Assembly (NCBI GenBank): GCA_042095835.1
Contig: JBELML010000009.1
Location: 1-64,000 of the forward strand
Direction of reading: 5' to 3'
DNA from: DATFKA01 sp042095835
GTDB lineage: Bacteria > Bacteroidota > Bacteroidia > Chitinophagales > Saprospiraceae
Length of the DNA: 64,000 nucleotides
This document shows, one piece after another, positions 1 to 10,100 of this stretch. A program made the position numbers and the translations under genes. Under the pieces are notes generated by a model that had not been told where the DNA came from, did not search any database, and saw only the letters and a list, made by a program, of their open reading frames with translations. Each line of letters begins with the position of its first letter. The stretch's first letter is position 1.

Positions 1-14
1 TGCGAAACTTATTC

Positions 15-101
15 TTTGTCCGTTACTTAATTTCGAGAAATAAGCATTTCTTTTTAAGTTTTTATTTTAATGCATTTGTCCTAGATTTAGTAACGGACAA
101 A
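15..101. repeat. 87-bp imperfect palindrome
   Basis: The outer 13 bases (TTTGTCCGTTACT at 15-27) are the exact reverse complement of 89-101. Pairing continues inward with gaps to GCATT/AATGC, leaving a short AT-rich loop. It lies downstream of the minus-strand gene at 196-1563. It resembles a small non-autonomous palindromic element (MITE-like). A very long terminator stem is less likely because the loop is large and there is no clean T-tract. Confidence 0.5.
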
Positions 102-113
102 AAACCTGCGGCA

Positions 114-158
114 GACAGGCGCCTTATTGGAGCAAGCCTGTCCTGACTTTAGGTCGGG
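114..158. repeat. pair of short adjacent hairpins
   Basis: GACAGGC at 114-120 pairs with GCCTGTC at 136-142. CCTGAC at 142-147 then pairs with GTCGGG at 153-158, with one wobble. They sit 38 bp past the stop codon of the minus-strand gene, so they could end its transcript, but no T-run follows in that direction. They may instead be copies of an interspersed extragenic palindrome. Confidence 0.35.
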
Positions 159-195
159 AAGATTCCATCAATATCGATAAGTTGTTTTTTAGCTG

Positions 196-1563
196 TTACT
201 TAATCTGTAAGCGATCGACTACAATCTTCACATCTCCACTGAGAAATACATCAGCGACTAGGCCCTCCTTGATGACAAATACATCTCTAATGGTCAAGTC
301 GTTGACATTTGCTTTCAGCAGGATGCCAGGTGCAATGTTATAATCATCCAATTGATCTTGCAGCAGATTGGCAGACTCGCTGAGGTTCGAATCTAGATAA
401 AAATTCATGGTGTTCTGAATATTTTTCTTAATTGGACCTTTTAGCAGCCAGCCAGCACTTTTGAAAAGAAAGTTTCTGGTATTTAGGGTAAAATCTAAAT
501 CCTTAAGTTCAATGGTGTTCTTCCTTTTATTATAAACGGGGCGACCCTGTAGGTAAATATTACCCGTATAAGAGCCACTCAATTGGGTTTCTACAATGAC
601 TTGATCATCCTGGCCATAGAGCCTGAGATCTTCTACGGTCACAGATCTTTTACCATAGGTATAGGTTTCTCCAATGATTTGATCCTTGGCCAACCTTTCC
701 GCCTCCTCGTAAGAAATTTCTGTGGCAATATTGATCATAAACCCTTCATAGGGTTGGGGCTTTTTAGTATACAATGGTAAAGGTCTTGGATCGACATTGC
801 CTGGCTTTTGGCCGATGACAATATTGGGCGAGCCTTCAATAATGATGTTTGTAGAGAGAGAATCATCTTCCATATAGATCGGTGTCAGGCCAATATCTTG
901 AGGATTGACCACCAACCAGGTATTGTATTCAGGAGCTACCAACAAAGGCTTATACATCTGCTCCCAAGTACTCGCAATCATTTGGTCCAGCTTAAAGTTT
1001 TCCTTTACCAAATCATCAATAGATTTGGCTAAGGTCTTTTTACTGTTATTAAGGATGGCATTCGCAACAAATCCAATAGGAATGGAAAGCCCCGCTACAC
1101 TCACTTTAGGTTTACGAATCCATTCGTACTCGATGATGTCTGTTTGAGTTTCGAAAGCCCAATTCGAGCGAATATCAAAACGCGTGGCCAAGTCAATAGC
1201 AATTTCTCCATTCCCACTTAAGGTGGTAATACCGGCATCGTACTTGACCGTGAGATCAAGTGGAACCCGATATTTGATCACCTGACTATCGACGCTAATC
1301 TTGATGTCTTGATTTTTTACCGCTTTCAGCGCGATTTTGTCACTTCTCATATCATTGTCCTCATAGATGACTCCATTTAACTGTGCATTCAACGACCGTT
1401 CGAGTTCTTTTATACCTAATTCAATAGGAATACTGATCACCGAACGTCGATCTTCAAGGTAGTCGTTGTATTTTTCCATAGGACGCGTCAACTTTTTTGT
1501 ACTGGAGCAACCAAAGCCAAATATACCAATTGTACAAATCAGTAATAGAGAAATTCGATGCAT
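196..1563 (-). CDS. DUF4403 family lipoprotein
   Basis: The 455-residue product begins with a basic N-terminus and hydrophobic stretch ending in a lipobox-like GFGC, so it is probably a lipoprotein of the cell envelope. The rest matches the DUF4403 pattern as I know it: a long beta-rich protein with two related halves and no recognised catalytic motif. The frame is open further upstream to 1647, but the internal ATG at 1563 directly precedes the signal sequence. A promoter-like box at 1645-1652 would also put the upstream ATG outside the transcript. The function is unknown. It stands alone, with no operon partner. Confidence 0.8.
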   Translation of the reverse strand: MHRISLLLICTIGIFGFGCSSTKKLTRPMEKYNDYLEDRRSVISIPIELGIKELERSLNAQLNGVIYEDNDMRSDKIALKAVKNQDIKISVDSQVIKYRVPLDLTVKYDAGITTLSGNGEIAIDLATRFDIRSNWAFETQTDIIEYEWIRKPKVSVAGLSIPIGFVANAILNNSKKTLAKSIDDLVKENFKLDQMIASTWEQMYKPLLVAPEYNTWLVVNPQDIGLTPIYMEDDSLSTNIIIEGSPNIVIGQKPGNVDPRPLPLYTKKPQPYEGFMINIATEISYEEAERLAKDQIIGETYTYGKRSVTVEDLRLYGQDDQVIVETQLSGSYTGNIYLQGRPVYNKRKNTIELKDLDFTLNTRNFLFKSAGWLLKGPIKKNIQNTMNFYLDSNLSESANLLQDQLDDYNIAPGILLKANVNDLTIRDVFVIKEGLVADVFLSGDVKIVVDRLQIK

Positions 1564-1644
1564 GGAGCTAGATTTTGGAGATACGTAAATGTTTGGTATT
1601 GGAGTCATACCTACCCGCCCTACTATCACTGAAAGTCGGGCAAG

Positions 1645-1652
1645 CAAATATA
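1645..1652 (-). promoter_or_regulatory. candidate -7 box (TATATTTG)
   Basis: An exact match to the Bacteroidota -7 consensus TAnnTTTG on the minus strand, about 80 bases upstream of the chosen start of the DUF4403 gene. No TTG is found at the usual 17-23 base spacing, so support rests on the -7 box and its position only. Confidence 0.4.
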
Positions 1653-1772
1653 GGGGTTTATAAGATCAATAAGAAAGCTAAAAAAAATGAAAATATTTTT
1701 TGTGGCTATGCAACCCTCCTTAAAGTCGACTGTCTTTTCCCCTGAACGTTTAAATTCAAAAACAGATAGAGG

Positions 1773-3542
1773 ATGATTATTTCAAAAAAACTAGCACCGA
1801 TTTTTATTTTATTGATCATGGTGCTTCCCTTAAGCACACAAGCTCAAAGTTGGTGGGGCTCAAGTGACGACAAAGCATTCTTAGGTGTTGAATCAGATCG
1901 GATTAGTAAAAACAAAGCCGAACTTCTGGGGTATGATAATCCCTACGGCGTACAAATCAAGCGCATTGTCAAGAATAGCGCTGCCGAAGAAGCGGGACTA
2001 CTCCCCTTCGACTACATCACTGCCATCGGCGAAGAATCTATGGATTGGACCACCGATCTTACGGATTTATTAAACAACTATGAGTCCGGTGATGAGGCAA
2101 CCGTCTACTATATCCGACAAGGACAAAAGCGCAAAGTAGACCTCACTTTTGGTAAAAAACGCAATGAGGTATTTGGCTCCAGCTTCTTTACCAAATCCGT
2201 TTTCGGTGATGATGACCCATTTTTGGGGATTAGCGAGCACCGCGGCCATGACAATCAGACCCTCGGCGTAAAAGTAAACGTCGTAGATGGCTCAACAGCT
2301 GATGACATGGGACTCAAAGATGGTGATGTAGTCATGAAGATCAATGGCTATACCATGGTTGATTGGAGCGACATCTCCAGAGCCATCAATATGATGAATG
2401 TTGGCGATAAAGTAGCTATTGATTTTGAAAGAGAAGGACAAACCTATAAGGAGTCCTCAGAAATTCGAACCAAGCCAAAGAAAGATTACTCTTTCAACAG
2501 CTTTTTTAATAGCAACTCCAACAGCAATAGTTCAAGAGCATTCTTAGGTATTTATTCTGGGGACATGTCTAAGGAAAAAGCTAAAAAACTTGGATTCGAA
2601 AATCGTTATGGTAGCTATGTAACAAGTGTCTTTGATAACTCTGCCGCTCAAGAAGCAGGATTACAACCATTTGACTACATCTATGGAATTGATGAATACA
2701 GAGTAGGTGAAAACCAAAGCTTGACTAGTATTCTGAGAAAATTCGATGTGGGCGAAGAAGCCACCATCCATTTCACCAGACAAGGCAAGGACTACCAAAA
2801 GCAAATCACCTTTGGTAAAAGAAGTATTGCCAGCTCTCGTAATCGCTCTCGCTGTGAAGACCCTTTCCTAGGCGTACAACCTAGCCACCGCAGTACTAGC
2901 GAAAAAGGAACTAGAGTATCCGTGGTAGATCGCTCGACGGCTTCTACTTTGGGAATGAGAGATGGTGATGTAATCAATACCATTAATGGATTTCCAATCA
3001 TAGATTGGTCTGATGTAGGTCCAGCTATCGACATGATGGAAGTAGGTGATCCAATTTCTATTGTCTACTACCGCGCTGGACAAAAGAAAACAGCAGAAGG
3101 AAAGATCGCATCTCGCTGTGATAGCAATAATGACGATAGCAGCTGGTCTTCTAAGTTTTATAATGATGATGAAGACGTAGATGTCGAAGATATGGTCTTT
3201 GATTTCGATGATTTAGGTTCAGAAGAAATCGAAGATATCAACGATGACTTGGATGTCAACTTGACTACTAATATTGGATTGAGTGTAAACAATCTGAGTT
3301 TCTCTCCCAATCGCGATCTACAAGTATTCAACCTCCAGTTCGAGTTGCCACAAAACGGCAAAACTCAAATCAAAATATACAATGACAATGGCCGTCAAAT
3401 TTACAATTATGATCTAGGTTACTTCTCAGGAGAGTTCAGTGACGAGGTAGATTTGATGAAAGAAGGTGAGGGAGAATACTTCCTAGAGATCAAGCAAGGA
3501 GATCAGGGAATTGTCAAAAAAGTAACGATTTCAGAAAAATAG
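1773..3542 (+). CDS. secreted four-PDZ-domain protein
   Basis: 589 residues with a signal peptide ending near ...STQAQ. Four PDZ domains begin at about residues 34, 150, 255 and 365. The first and third resemble each other (AFLGV/AFLGI...SAAEEAGL/SAAQEAGL), and so do the second and fourth (PFLGI/PFLGV...G.KDGDV/GMRDGDV). This implies duplication of a PDZ pair. A very acidic linker (about residues 455-495) leads to an 80-residue C-terminal beta domain ending in VKKVTIS, similar to a type A T9SS sorting domain. There is no protease domain, so it probably works as a periplasmic or surface binding protein. Its ligand is unknown. An intrinsic terminator follows. Confidence 0.8.
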   Translation: MIISKKLAPIFILLIMVLPLSTQAQSWWGSSDDKAFLGVESDRISKNKAELLGYDNPYGVQIKRIVKNSAAEEAGLLPFDYITAIGEESMDWTTDLTDLLNNYESGDEATVYYIRQGQKRKVDLTFGKKRNEVFGSSFFTKSVFGDDDPFLGISEHRGHDNQTLGVKVNVVDGSTADDMGLKDGDVVMKINGYTMVDWSDISRAINMMNVGDKVAIDFEREGQTYKESSEIRTKPKKDYSFNSFFNSNSNSNSSRAFLGIYSGDMSKEKAKKLGFENRYGSYVTSVFDNSAAQEAGLQPFDYIYGIDEYRVGENQSLTSILRKFDVGEEATIHFTRQGKDYQKQITFGKRSIASSRNRSRCEDPFLGVQPSHRSTSEKGTRVSVVDRSTASTLGMRDGDVINTINGFPIIDWSDVGPAIDMMEVGDPISIVYYRAGQKKTAEGKIASRCDSNNDDSSWSSKFYNDDEDVDVEDMVFDFDDLGSEEIEDINDDLDVNLTTNIGLSVNNLSFSPNRDLQVFNLQFELPQNGKTQIKIYNDNGRQIYNYDLGYFSGEFSDEVDLMKEGEGEYFLEIKQGDQGIVKKVTISEK

Positions 3543-3638
3543 ACCAACAACCGCGTGGTGCGGATTAAATACCGATAAATCACCCGATTGAAAAACTTAG
3601 ATTTTTGATAAAAGGCGAGGTTTTTCTCAAATTAGTGG

Positions 3639-3676
3639 AAGCTGCATCCGATTAATTTTTGGATGTGGCTTTTTTC
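3639..3676 (+). terminator. intrinsic terminator after PDZ gene
   Basis: An 11-bp stem with two wobble pairs (AAGCTGCATCC at 3639-3649 with GGATGTGGCTT at 3661-3671) is followed directly by a T-run. It lies about 100 bases past the stop codon of the PDZ-protein gene. Confidence 0.7.
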
Positions 3677-3754
3677 TATATTTTTAGATTTGAAATCTTA
3701 TTTTTAGAAAAGCGGGCTTATTTCTAGCAAGCTTTTGTATGAAAAACCAATCCA

Positions 3755-6700
3755 ATGCGTAAAACCAAAATTGCACCTTTCTTGCGATTATTCGCCTTTT
3801 CATTTATTATCTTAATGGTCCTTCCTGCTTACGGCCAACGCCGAAAAAAGAAGCAAGACATGACCACCACTGCTGCGATGGCAGACACCTATGATGGTGT
3901 TGACGAAAAACTATACAGCTCTTTAAAATGGAGAGAAGTTGGGCCATTTAGAGGTGGCCGTGCCGCTACCGTAACTGGTGTTCCAGGCAAGCCTAATCTC
4001 TTTTATATGGGAGCCACTGGTGGTGGTGTCTGGCGCACTAAGGATGGCGGATCTACCTGGGAGAATATCTCTGACGGGTATTTCGGAGGATCTATTGGTG
4101 CTGTGGCAGTCGCAGACTCTGATCCAAATGTGATTTATGTAGGCGGTGGAGAAGTCACCGTTCGGGGTAATGTATCCTACGGCTATGGGATGTGGAAAAG
4201 TGTAGATGCTGGAAAAACCTGGAAAGCAATCGGTCTACCCGATTCTCGCCACATCGTCAGGATCCGCATCCATCCTCAAAACCCTGAGCTAGTATTTGCC
4301 GCCGTCATGGGAGACCTGTATAAATCTTCAGAAGAGCGAGGCGTTTACCGTAGTAATGACGGTGGAGAAACTTGGGAGCGGGTGCTATTCGCGAATGCAG
4401 ACGCCGGTGCCGTTGATCTAGTTATGGACCCGAATAATGCTCGCGTCCTCTATGCAAGTACTTGGCGCATCCGTCGTACACCTTATAGCTTAGAAAGCGG
4501 CGGTGAAGGATCAGAAATCTGGAAAAGTACCGATGGAGGAGAAACCTGGAGAAGCATCATGGATGCCAAGGGACTGCCTGGCGGTCCAATAGGAATTATA
4601 GGTTTAGCGGTATCACCCGTTAATTCAGAGCGTGTTTTTGCTATTATTGAGGCAGAAAAAGGTGGCGTTTATCGCTCCGACAATGCTGGTGAAAGCTGGT
4701 CGCTGGTCAACACCAGTCGTTCATTACGACAAAGAGCTTGGTATTATTCTCGTATTTATGCGGATACACAGAATGAAGATATCGTATATGTCATGAATGT
4801 ACGCTATCACAAGTCTACCGACGGTGGCCGTTCTTTCAAAGCCTATAATGCACCTCATGGCGACCATCATGATCTATGGATTGCACCAGAAGATAACCAA
4901 AGGATGGTGATTGCTGATGATGGTGGAGCTCAAGTATCTTTTGATGCCGGTGAGAACTGGTCTACCTATGGCAACCAGCCAACTGCGCAGTTTTATCGGG
5001 TGACTACTGACAATGCCTTCCCTTATCGGATTTATGCAGCTCAGCAAGACAACTCTACCGTTAGAATAAAACATAGAACGAGTGGCTTTTCGATTGGTGA
5101 GCGAGACTGGGAGCCAACCGCTGGAGGCGAATCCGCCCATATTGCGGTTGATCCTAATGATAACGACATTGTGTATGGAGGTAGCTACGGTGGCTTTTTG
5201 ACCAGAGTTAACCATGGCACAGAGCAGACACAGGGTATCAATGTTTATCCAGATAACCCGATGGGTTATGGTGCCGAAGGCATGAAGTATCGTTTTCAGT
5301 GGAACTTCCCGATTTTCTTTAGCCCTCATGAGTCAGACAAGCTCTACACCCTGTCCAATCATGTACACGTAAGTAATAATGGCGGACAATCATGGGAATT
5401 GGTAAGTCCAGATTTAACCCGCAATGAAGCAGAAAAGCTAGTCTCCTCTGGTGGACCGATCACCAAAGACAATACAGGTGTTGAATACTACTGTACCCTT
5501 TTTGCTGGTTGTGAATCGCCCTATGAGAAAGACCTTATTTGGGTTGGATCGGATGATGGTTTGATCCACGTGAGCAAAGATGGCGGTGCCAATTGGGATG
5601 ATGTGACGCCAAGTAATATGCCAGAGTGGATGATGATCAATAGTATCGATGCTGATCCATTCAACGATGGTGGTGCTTTTGTTGCTGGTACACGTTATAA
5701 GCTAGGTGATTATCAACCTTATTTATACCACACTAAAGATTATGGAAAAACTTGGACAGAGATTACCAAGGGCATTCCGAGTGATCACTTTACCCGAGTA
5801 GTCAGAGCTGATCCCAAAAGAGAAGGTCTACTCTACGCTGGTACGGAGACGGGCATGTATATCTCTTTTGATAATGGCGCCCACTGGCAACCTTTCCAGT
5901 TGAATCTACCTATTGTACCCGTTACAGATTTGACCATCAAAAACGACAATCTAATTGCAGCAACTCAAGGTAGAGCACTTTGGATCATTGATGACCTTAC
6001 TGTATTGCATCAAGTGAATAAGGACTTAGCTAGCAAAGATTTTTATCTCTATAAGCCAATGGATTCTTATAGAATGAATGGAGGTGGTGGCCGCTCTTCT
6101 AAAACTGCGGGAACCAATCATCCAGGAGGTGTAATGGTCAATTATTATTTAAAAGAAGCGCCTGCTGATACGGTAGAAGTAAAAATTTCTATCCATGAAA
6201 CAGATGGTAGCCTGATTAAAGCCTTTTCTACCAAATCTAAAGAAAGAGGGACAAAATTGGCTGATTTGAAAGCAGGCGGAAATATGTTCAACTGGAACTT
6301 GCGTTACCCAGATGCGGAGTCGTTCGAAGGTATGATTCTATGGTCAGGAAGCATGGCTGGTCCAAAAGCTATGCCGGGCAACTACTTGGTCAAATTAACC
6401 GTAGGTGAAGAAGAACAAACGCAGGAGTTTACTATCCTCAAAGACCCTAGATCAGAAACGACCATGGCAGGTTTCAAAGAGCAATTTGATTTCCTCATTT
6501 CAGTCCGCGAGAAAGTTACGGAGGCACACAATGCGATCAAAGACATCCGTACCATTCGCGATCAATTGAATCATTTCAAGGGCTTATGGAAGGGGCAAGA
6601 GGACAAAAAAGATTTAATGGAAAAGGCCGATGAAATCAATAAATCGATTTCAGAGATCGAAAACGAACTCTACCAGACCAAGAATCGTAGTCGCCAAGAT

Positions 6701-6946
6701 CCATTGAATTACCCGATTAAACTTACCAATAAATTAGCGCACTTAAACTCTTTGAATGGCAGAGGAGACTTCCCTCCTACCAAACAATCGTATGATGTTC
6801 AGAAAGAGATCACTAAGCAGATCGATGAGCAGCTTGGTGAGTTTGGAAAAATCAAAGAAACAGATTTACCAGAATTTAATCGAATGGTGAAAGAAAAAGC
6901 CGTAGATGCTATTTTATTAAAAGATAAGAAGAAGACGAATTCTTAA
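3755..6946 (+). CDS. secreted BNR/sortilin-like beta-propeller protein
   Basis: 1,063 residues with a signal peptide ending near LPAYGQ. Residues 50-770 contain many Asp-box repeats of the form S.DGG.TW (KDGGSTW, NDGGETW, TDGGETW, KDGGANW), the signature of BNR/VPS10-like seven- to ten-bladed propellers. The C-terminal 300 residues are a beta domain followed by a charged helical region. The family is common in Bacteroidota and is often annotated as a glycosyl hydrolase, but no glycosidase active site is evident. I would call only the fold. An envelope or secreted location is inferred from the signal peptide. Confidence 0.8.
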   Translation: MRKTKIAPFLRLFAFSFIILMVLPAYGQRRKKKQDMTTTAAMADTYDGVDEKLYSSLKWREVGPFRGGRAATVTGVPGKPNLFYMGATGGGVWRTKDGGSTWENISDGYFGGSIGAVAVADSDPNVIYVGGGEVTVRGNVSYGYGMWKSVDAGKTWKAIGLPDSRHIVRIRIHPQNPELVFAAVMGDLYKSSEERGVYRSNDGGETWERVLFANADAGAVDLVMDPNNARVLYASTWRIRRTPYSLESGGEGSEIWKSTDGGETWRSIMDAKGLPGGPIGIIGLAVSPVNSERVFAIIEAEKGGVYRSDNAGESWSLVNTSRSLRQRAWYYSRIYADTQNEDIVYVMNVRYHKSTDGGRSFKAYNAPHGDHHDLWIAPEDNQRMVIADDGGAQVSFDAGENWSTYGNQPTAQFYRVTTDNAFPYRIYAAQQDNSTVRIKHRTSGFSIGERDWEPTAGGESAHIAVDPNDNDIVYGGSYGGFLTRVNHGTEQTQGINVYPDNPMGYGAEGMKYRFQWNFPIFFSPHESDKLYTLSNHVHVSNNGGQSWELVSPDLTRNEAEKLVSSGGPITKDNTGVEYYCTLFAGCESPYEKDLIWVGSDDGLIHVSKDGGANWDDVTPSNMPEWMMINSIDADPFNDGGAFVAGTRYKLGDYQPYLYHTKDYGKTWTEITKGIPSDHFTRVVRADPKREGLLYAGTETGMYISFDNGAHWQPFQLNLPIVPVTDLTIKNDNLIAATQGRALWIIDDLTVLHQVNKDLASKDFYLYKPMDSYRMNGGGGRSSKTAGTNHPGGVMVNYYLKEAPADTVEVKISIHETDGSLIKAFSTKSKERGTKLADLKAGGNMFNWNLRYPDAESFEGMILWSGSMAGPKAMPGNYLVKLTVGEEEQTQEFTILKDPRSETTMAGFKEQFDFLISVREKVTEAHNAIKDIRTIRDQLNHFKGLWKGQEDKKDLMEKADEINKSISEIENELYQTKNRSRQDPLNYPIKLTNKLAHLNSLNGRGDFPPTKQSYDVQKEITKQIDEQLGEFGKIKETDLPEFNRMVKEKAVDAILLKDKKKTNS

Positions 6947-6969
6947 AATTGTTTTTCTTCTAAAACTTT

Positions 6970-7133
6970 AATACACTGTGCAAAAAGTTTATTGATGTTT
7001 TGAACCACCAGATTTTAAGCTAGATCAAGGCATGGCGCAGGCTCGTAGCCTTAGCTACGAAGCCGAGTACATAACGCAGAGATTGCTTAAAAGATGGCTT
7101 CAAAACGTTAAGTAATTTATTACACAGTGTATT
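6970..7133. repeat. 164-bp MITE-like palindromic element
   Basis: The ends are exact 11-bp inverted repeats (AATACACTGTG at 6970-6980 and CACAGTGTATT at 7123-7133). The arms pair imperfectly for most of their length, including GTTTTGAA/TTCAAAAC and TTTTAAGC/GCTTAAAA. The centre is a perfect TCGTAGC-CTTA-GCTACGA hairpin. It lies in the gap between two convergent genes and encodes nothing. A folded non-autonomous transposon or large extragenic palindrome is the best explanation. Confidence 0.65.
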
Positions 7134-7138
7134 TAATT

Positions 7139-7178
7139 ATCCCGAATCTTAGAGCTATCTAAGATTCGGGATTTTTTT
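7139..7178 (+). terminator. strong intrinsic terminator, likely bidirectional
   Basis: A perfect 14-bp stem (7139-7152 with 7159-7172) with a 6-base loop is followed by seven Ts on the plus strand. It serves the plus-strand propeller gene. It also lies directly at the stop codon of the minus-strand giant gene, so it may end both transcripts. Confidence 0.8.
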
Positions 7179-10100
7179 ATCTCACCAAATGTATTCCACC
7201 TTCAAATTCAACGATCTCTCCATCATCGAACTCTACTTGCGCATAATATACAAAGGTCTGGGAGTTCATTAATTTTCCACGGTGCCAACCATTCCAGCCT
7301 AGGCTCAGATCATTAGGAGAGAATTCATCTCTTTGAAACATTAAATCGCCCGATCGCTGGAAAATCCTGAAGGTCAATACCTGTTTTACATTAGGTGAGG
7401 CAAAAACGGTAACTCGATCATTATAGCCATCTCCATTGGGTGAGAAAGCATTGGGTATGTATACGCTTTTAGTACGATCAACGAAGACCATCACCGAATC
7501 GGAAGCGATGCAACCATTGGTATCCACCACCACCGAACTGAACTCTGTCGTTTTAATGGGAGCAATCCGTAATACCGAACAGGTATCGCAGCTCAAAGTA
7601 TCAGGCTGTGTCCATTGTAAAGAAGCTAAACCTCCTGGCTGAATATTCGTCAAAGCGGTAAGGCGTACAATTTCTCCCTGCGTTATATACCGATCTGGTC
7701 CCAAATCTAGTAGAGGATCCAATCCTTGATTGACTATAATCACCGTATCATATTCGCAACCTCTTAGGTCTTGTACATTCAGCGTAAAGCGACCTGATGG
7801 AAGATTGCCATAGCTGGTAGTGGAGCTAAATGATGCGCCGTTGAAACTATACACATAGGGCCCCTCTCCTCCTGTTGTACTTAGAATCTGCAAGCTACCA
7901 TTCTGATCTCCAAAACATTTTTCATCTTCTACCAGCACCGCAATCGCTTCTGGGCTTTCTTCATAGACTGCAATATTCACGGTGTCATAGGAAATACAGC
8001 CATTAAAGGGATCGAGCACTTCTAGGCGGTATTCTCCTGCTTCTGAGATAATTGGATTTTTCATAGCTGTAAAGAAATCGATCTCCCCTGCTTTAGACCA
8101 AGTAATGATCCATCGATCTTCAGCAAAAGGCTCCCCTATTTGAACTTCAGGGAAATTGCAATCTAACTCAACATCTGGTCCGGCTGAAATGTCTGGCGGT
8201 GTATCATTGCGCGTCACCTCAATACTGGTAGTATCTACGCAACCATTCCCAGCATTATCCACTATCAAACGATACGTACCTGCTTGGTTGATGATCAAAC
8301 TATCAGTACGGATGGTATCATTTAAAGGTAAGGGGCGAATCCAACTATATCCCCAGCTAGAACCAGGAGGCGCCGGCGCCGCCGTCAATGTTTGAGTAGG
8401 TCGATCACAACTCAAAATGTCCACCGGAAAAATAAGTGCAGCGGGCAGTTCTGGGTCAATCACTAGATCTAGCGAATCAATATTAAAACATCCCGTGAGG
8501 GTGTCTATAACTTGTAGCTTATACAAAGCTGCTGCATTGACCTCTACTTGTAAGGTATTCGTGGTTAGCAAGCTATCATTTTCACCTACCGTCCAGACAT
8601 AAATAAATTCATCTCCAAGTTGGGTGCCCAATCCATCGATCATAGTCGTTCCTGTGATACAGTCAACGATGGCATCACTTTGCACTTGTACACTCGGGGT
8701 ATATTGTAAGTCTACGACATTGACCTGCTCGATAGTTGAGGGGCAATTCGTCAAAGTATCGACTACCACCAAACTATAGTTTCCTGATTGACTAATTAAG
8801 GGCTGAAAGACATTCCTCGATGAATCGACGATACCAGGACCCGTCCAAGTCAACTGGATATTATCAGGATAGTTTTCACTTCCTAAACCTAAGCGGATGC
8901 TCGGGTTAAAACAATCCAACAAGGTATCTGGTCCTGGTAAAACCGGCGGAGCAGGATTAACTTGAACGAATCTATCTTGACTTGAGCTACAACCATCACT
9001 ATTGGTTACTGTAACCCTATAGTTGCCTGTAGTATCGACCTCTAAAAAGGTACCATCTGTGCCATCAGACCATAATATGTTGGGAAATATACGGTCAATA
9101 TTGATTCTAGCGGTACTTCCTTCACAAATAGCTGTATCGCCATTTAGATTAAATGCAGGCAAGACAAAGCCCGTCAAATTAAAGGAATCAATAGCAACAC
9201 AATTGGTAGAATCTGATACGGTGACAAGGTACATACCTGGAGTATCCAAGCTGATGGATGGAGTACTCAGACCATTAGACCAAAGAATACTGGTAAAATT
9301 CGAATCAATACTCACCTCTACACTTTCTCCAGGACATATGCCCGGTGGCCTAAGGAAGTCTATAACCGGTGCCTGAACAGCCGTTACCTGTATTCGAGCA
9401 ATATTGTCACAACCAAAATCATCAAAAACCCTCACTTCGTAAATCCTTGCGGTATCGTAATTGATGGTTTGAGTCGTATCACCAGTGTCCCAGATATATT
9501 GTTCAAAACCTGAGCCAGCATCCAAAACACCTGTTTCGTTACTACACTTATTCAGGTCGCCTGTGATCACTGGCAAGGGATCATCTCTAAACAGTACTTG
9601 TACTTCATCTGATCCAGAACAGCCATTATCAGATAATACTAAAACACCATAGTTTCCAGGTTCGGTAACTACTACTGAGGTGTCATTAGAGTCATCGGTC
9701 CATATTTGGTATCGATAATCGTTGGGTATGGTCAAAGTGGTCGTATCTCCACGACAAATCAACAAATCCCCCGCAATGTCTACTTCTGGGGAATCCCGCT
9801 CATCTAAAAGAACACTAGTCGTACCTTGACAACCATTATTATCCGTTACGGTCAATTCATAGGTACCACCTCGATTGATTTCAATGATGTCGCCAAAATC
9901 ACCATTCGACCATTCATAAATCCGATAATTCCCACCTGCTAACAACGAAACCGGCGTCCCTCTACAAAAGACACCAGGAGCTATAATCGAAGGTTGTGGA
10001 AGCGACTGCGCATTAACTACCATATTACCATTGGTCCTACAGCCATTTGAGTCGACGACCATCACATTAAAGTTTCCACCTGTATTGATGGTTATGCTTT

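Noticed and set aside
4874..5329. A 151-codon minus-strand frame inside the propeller gene
   Set aside because: It overlaps a well-supported gene and shows no protein family features.
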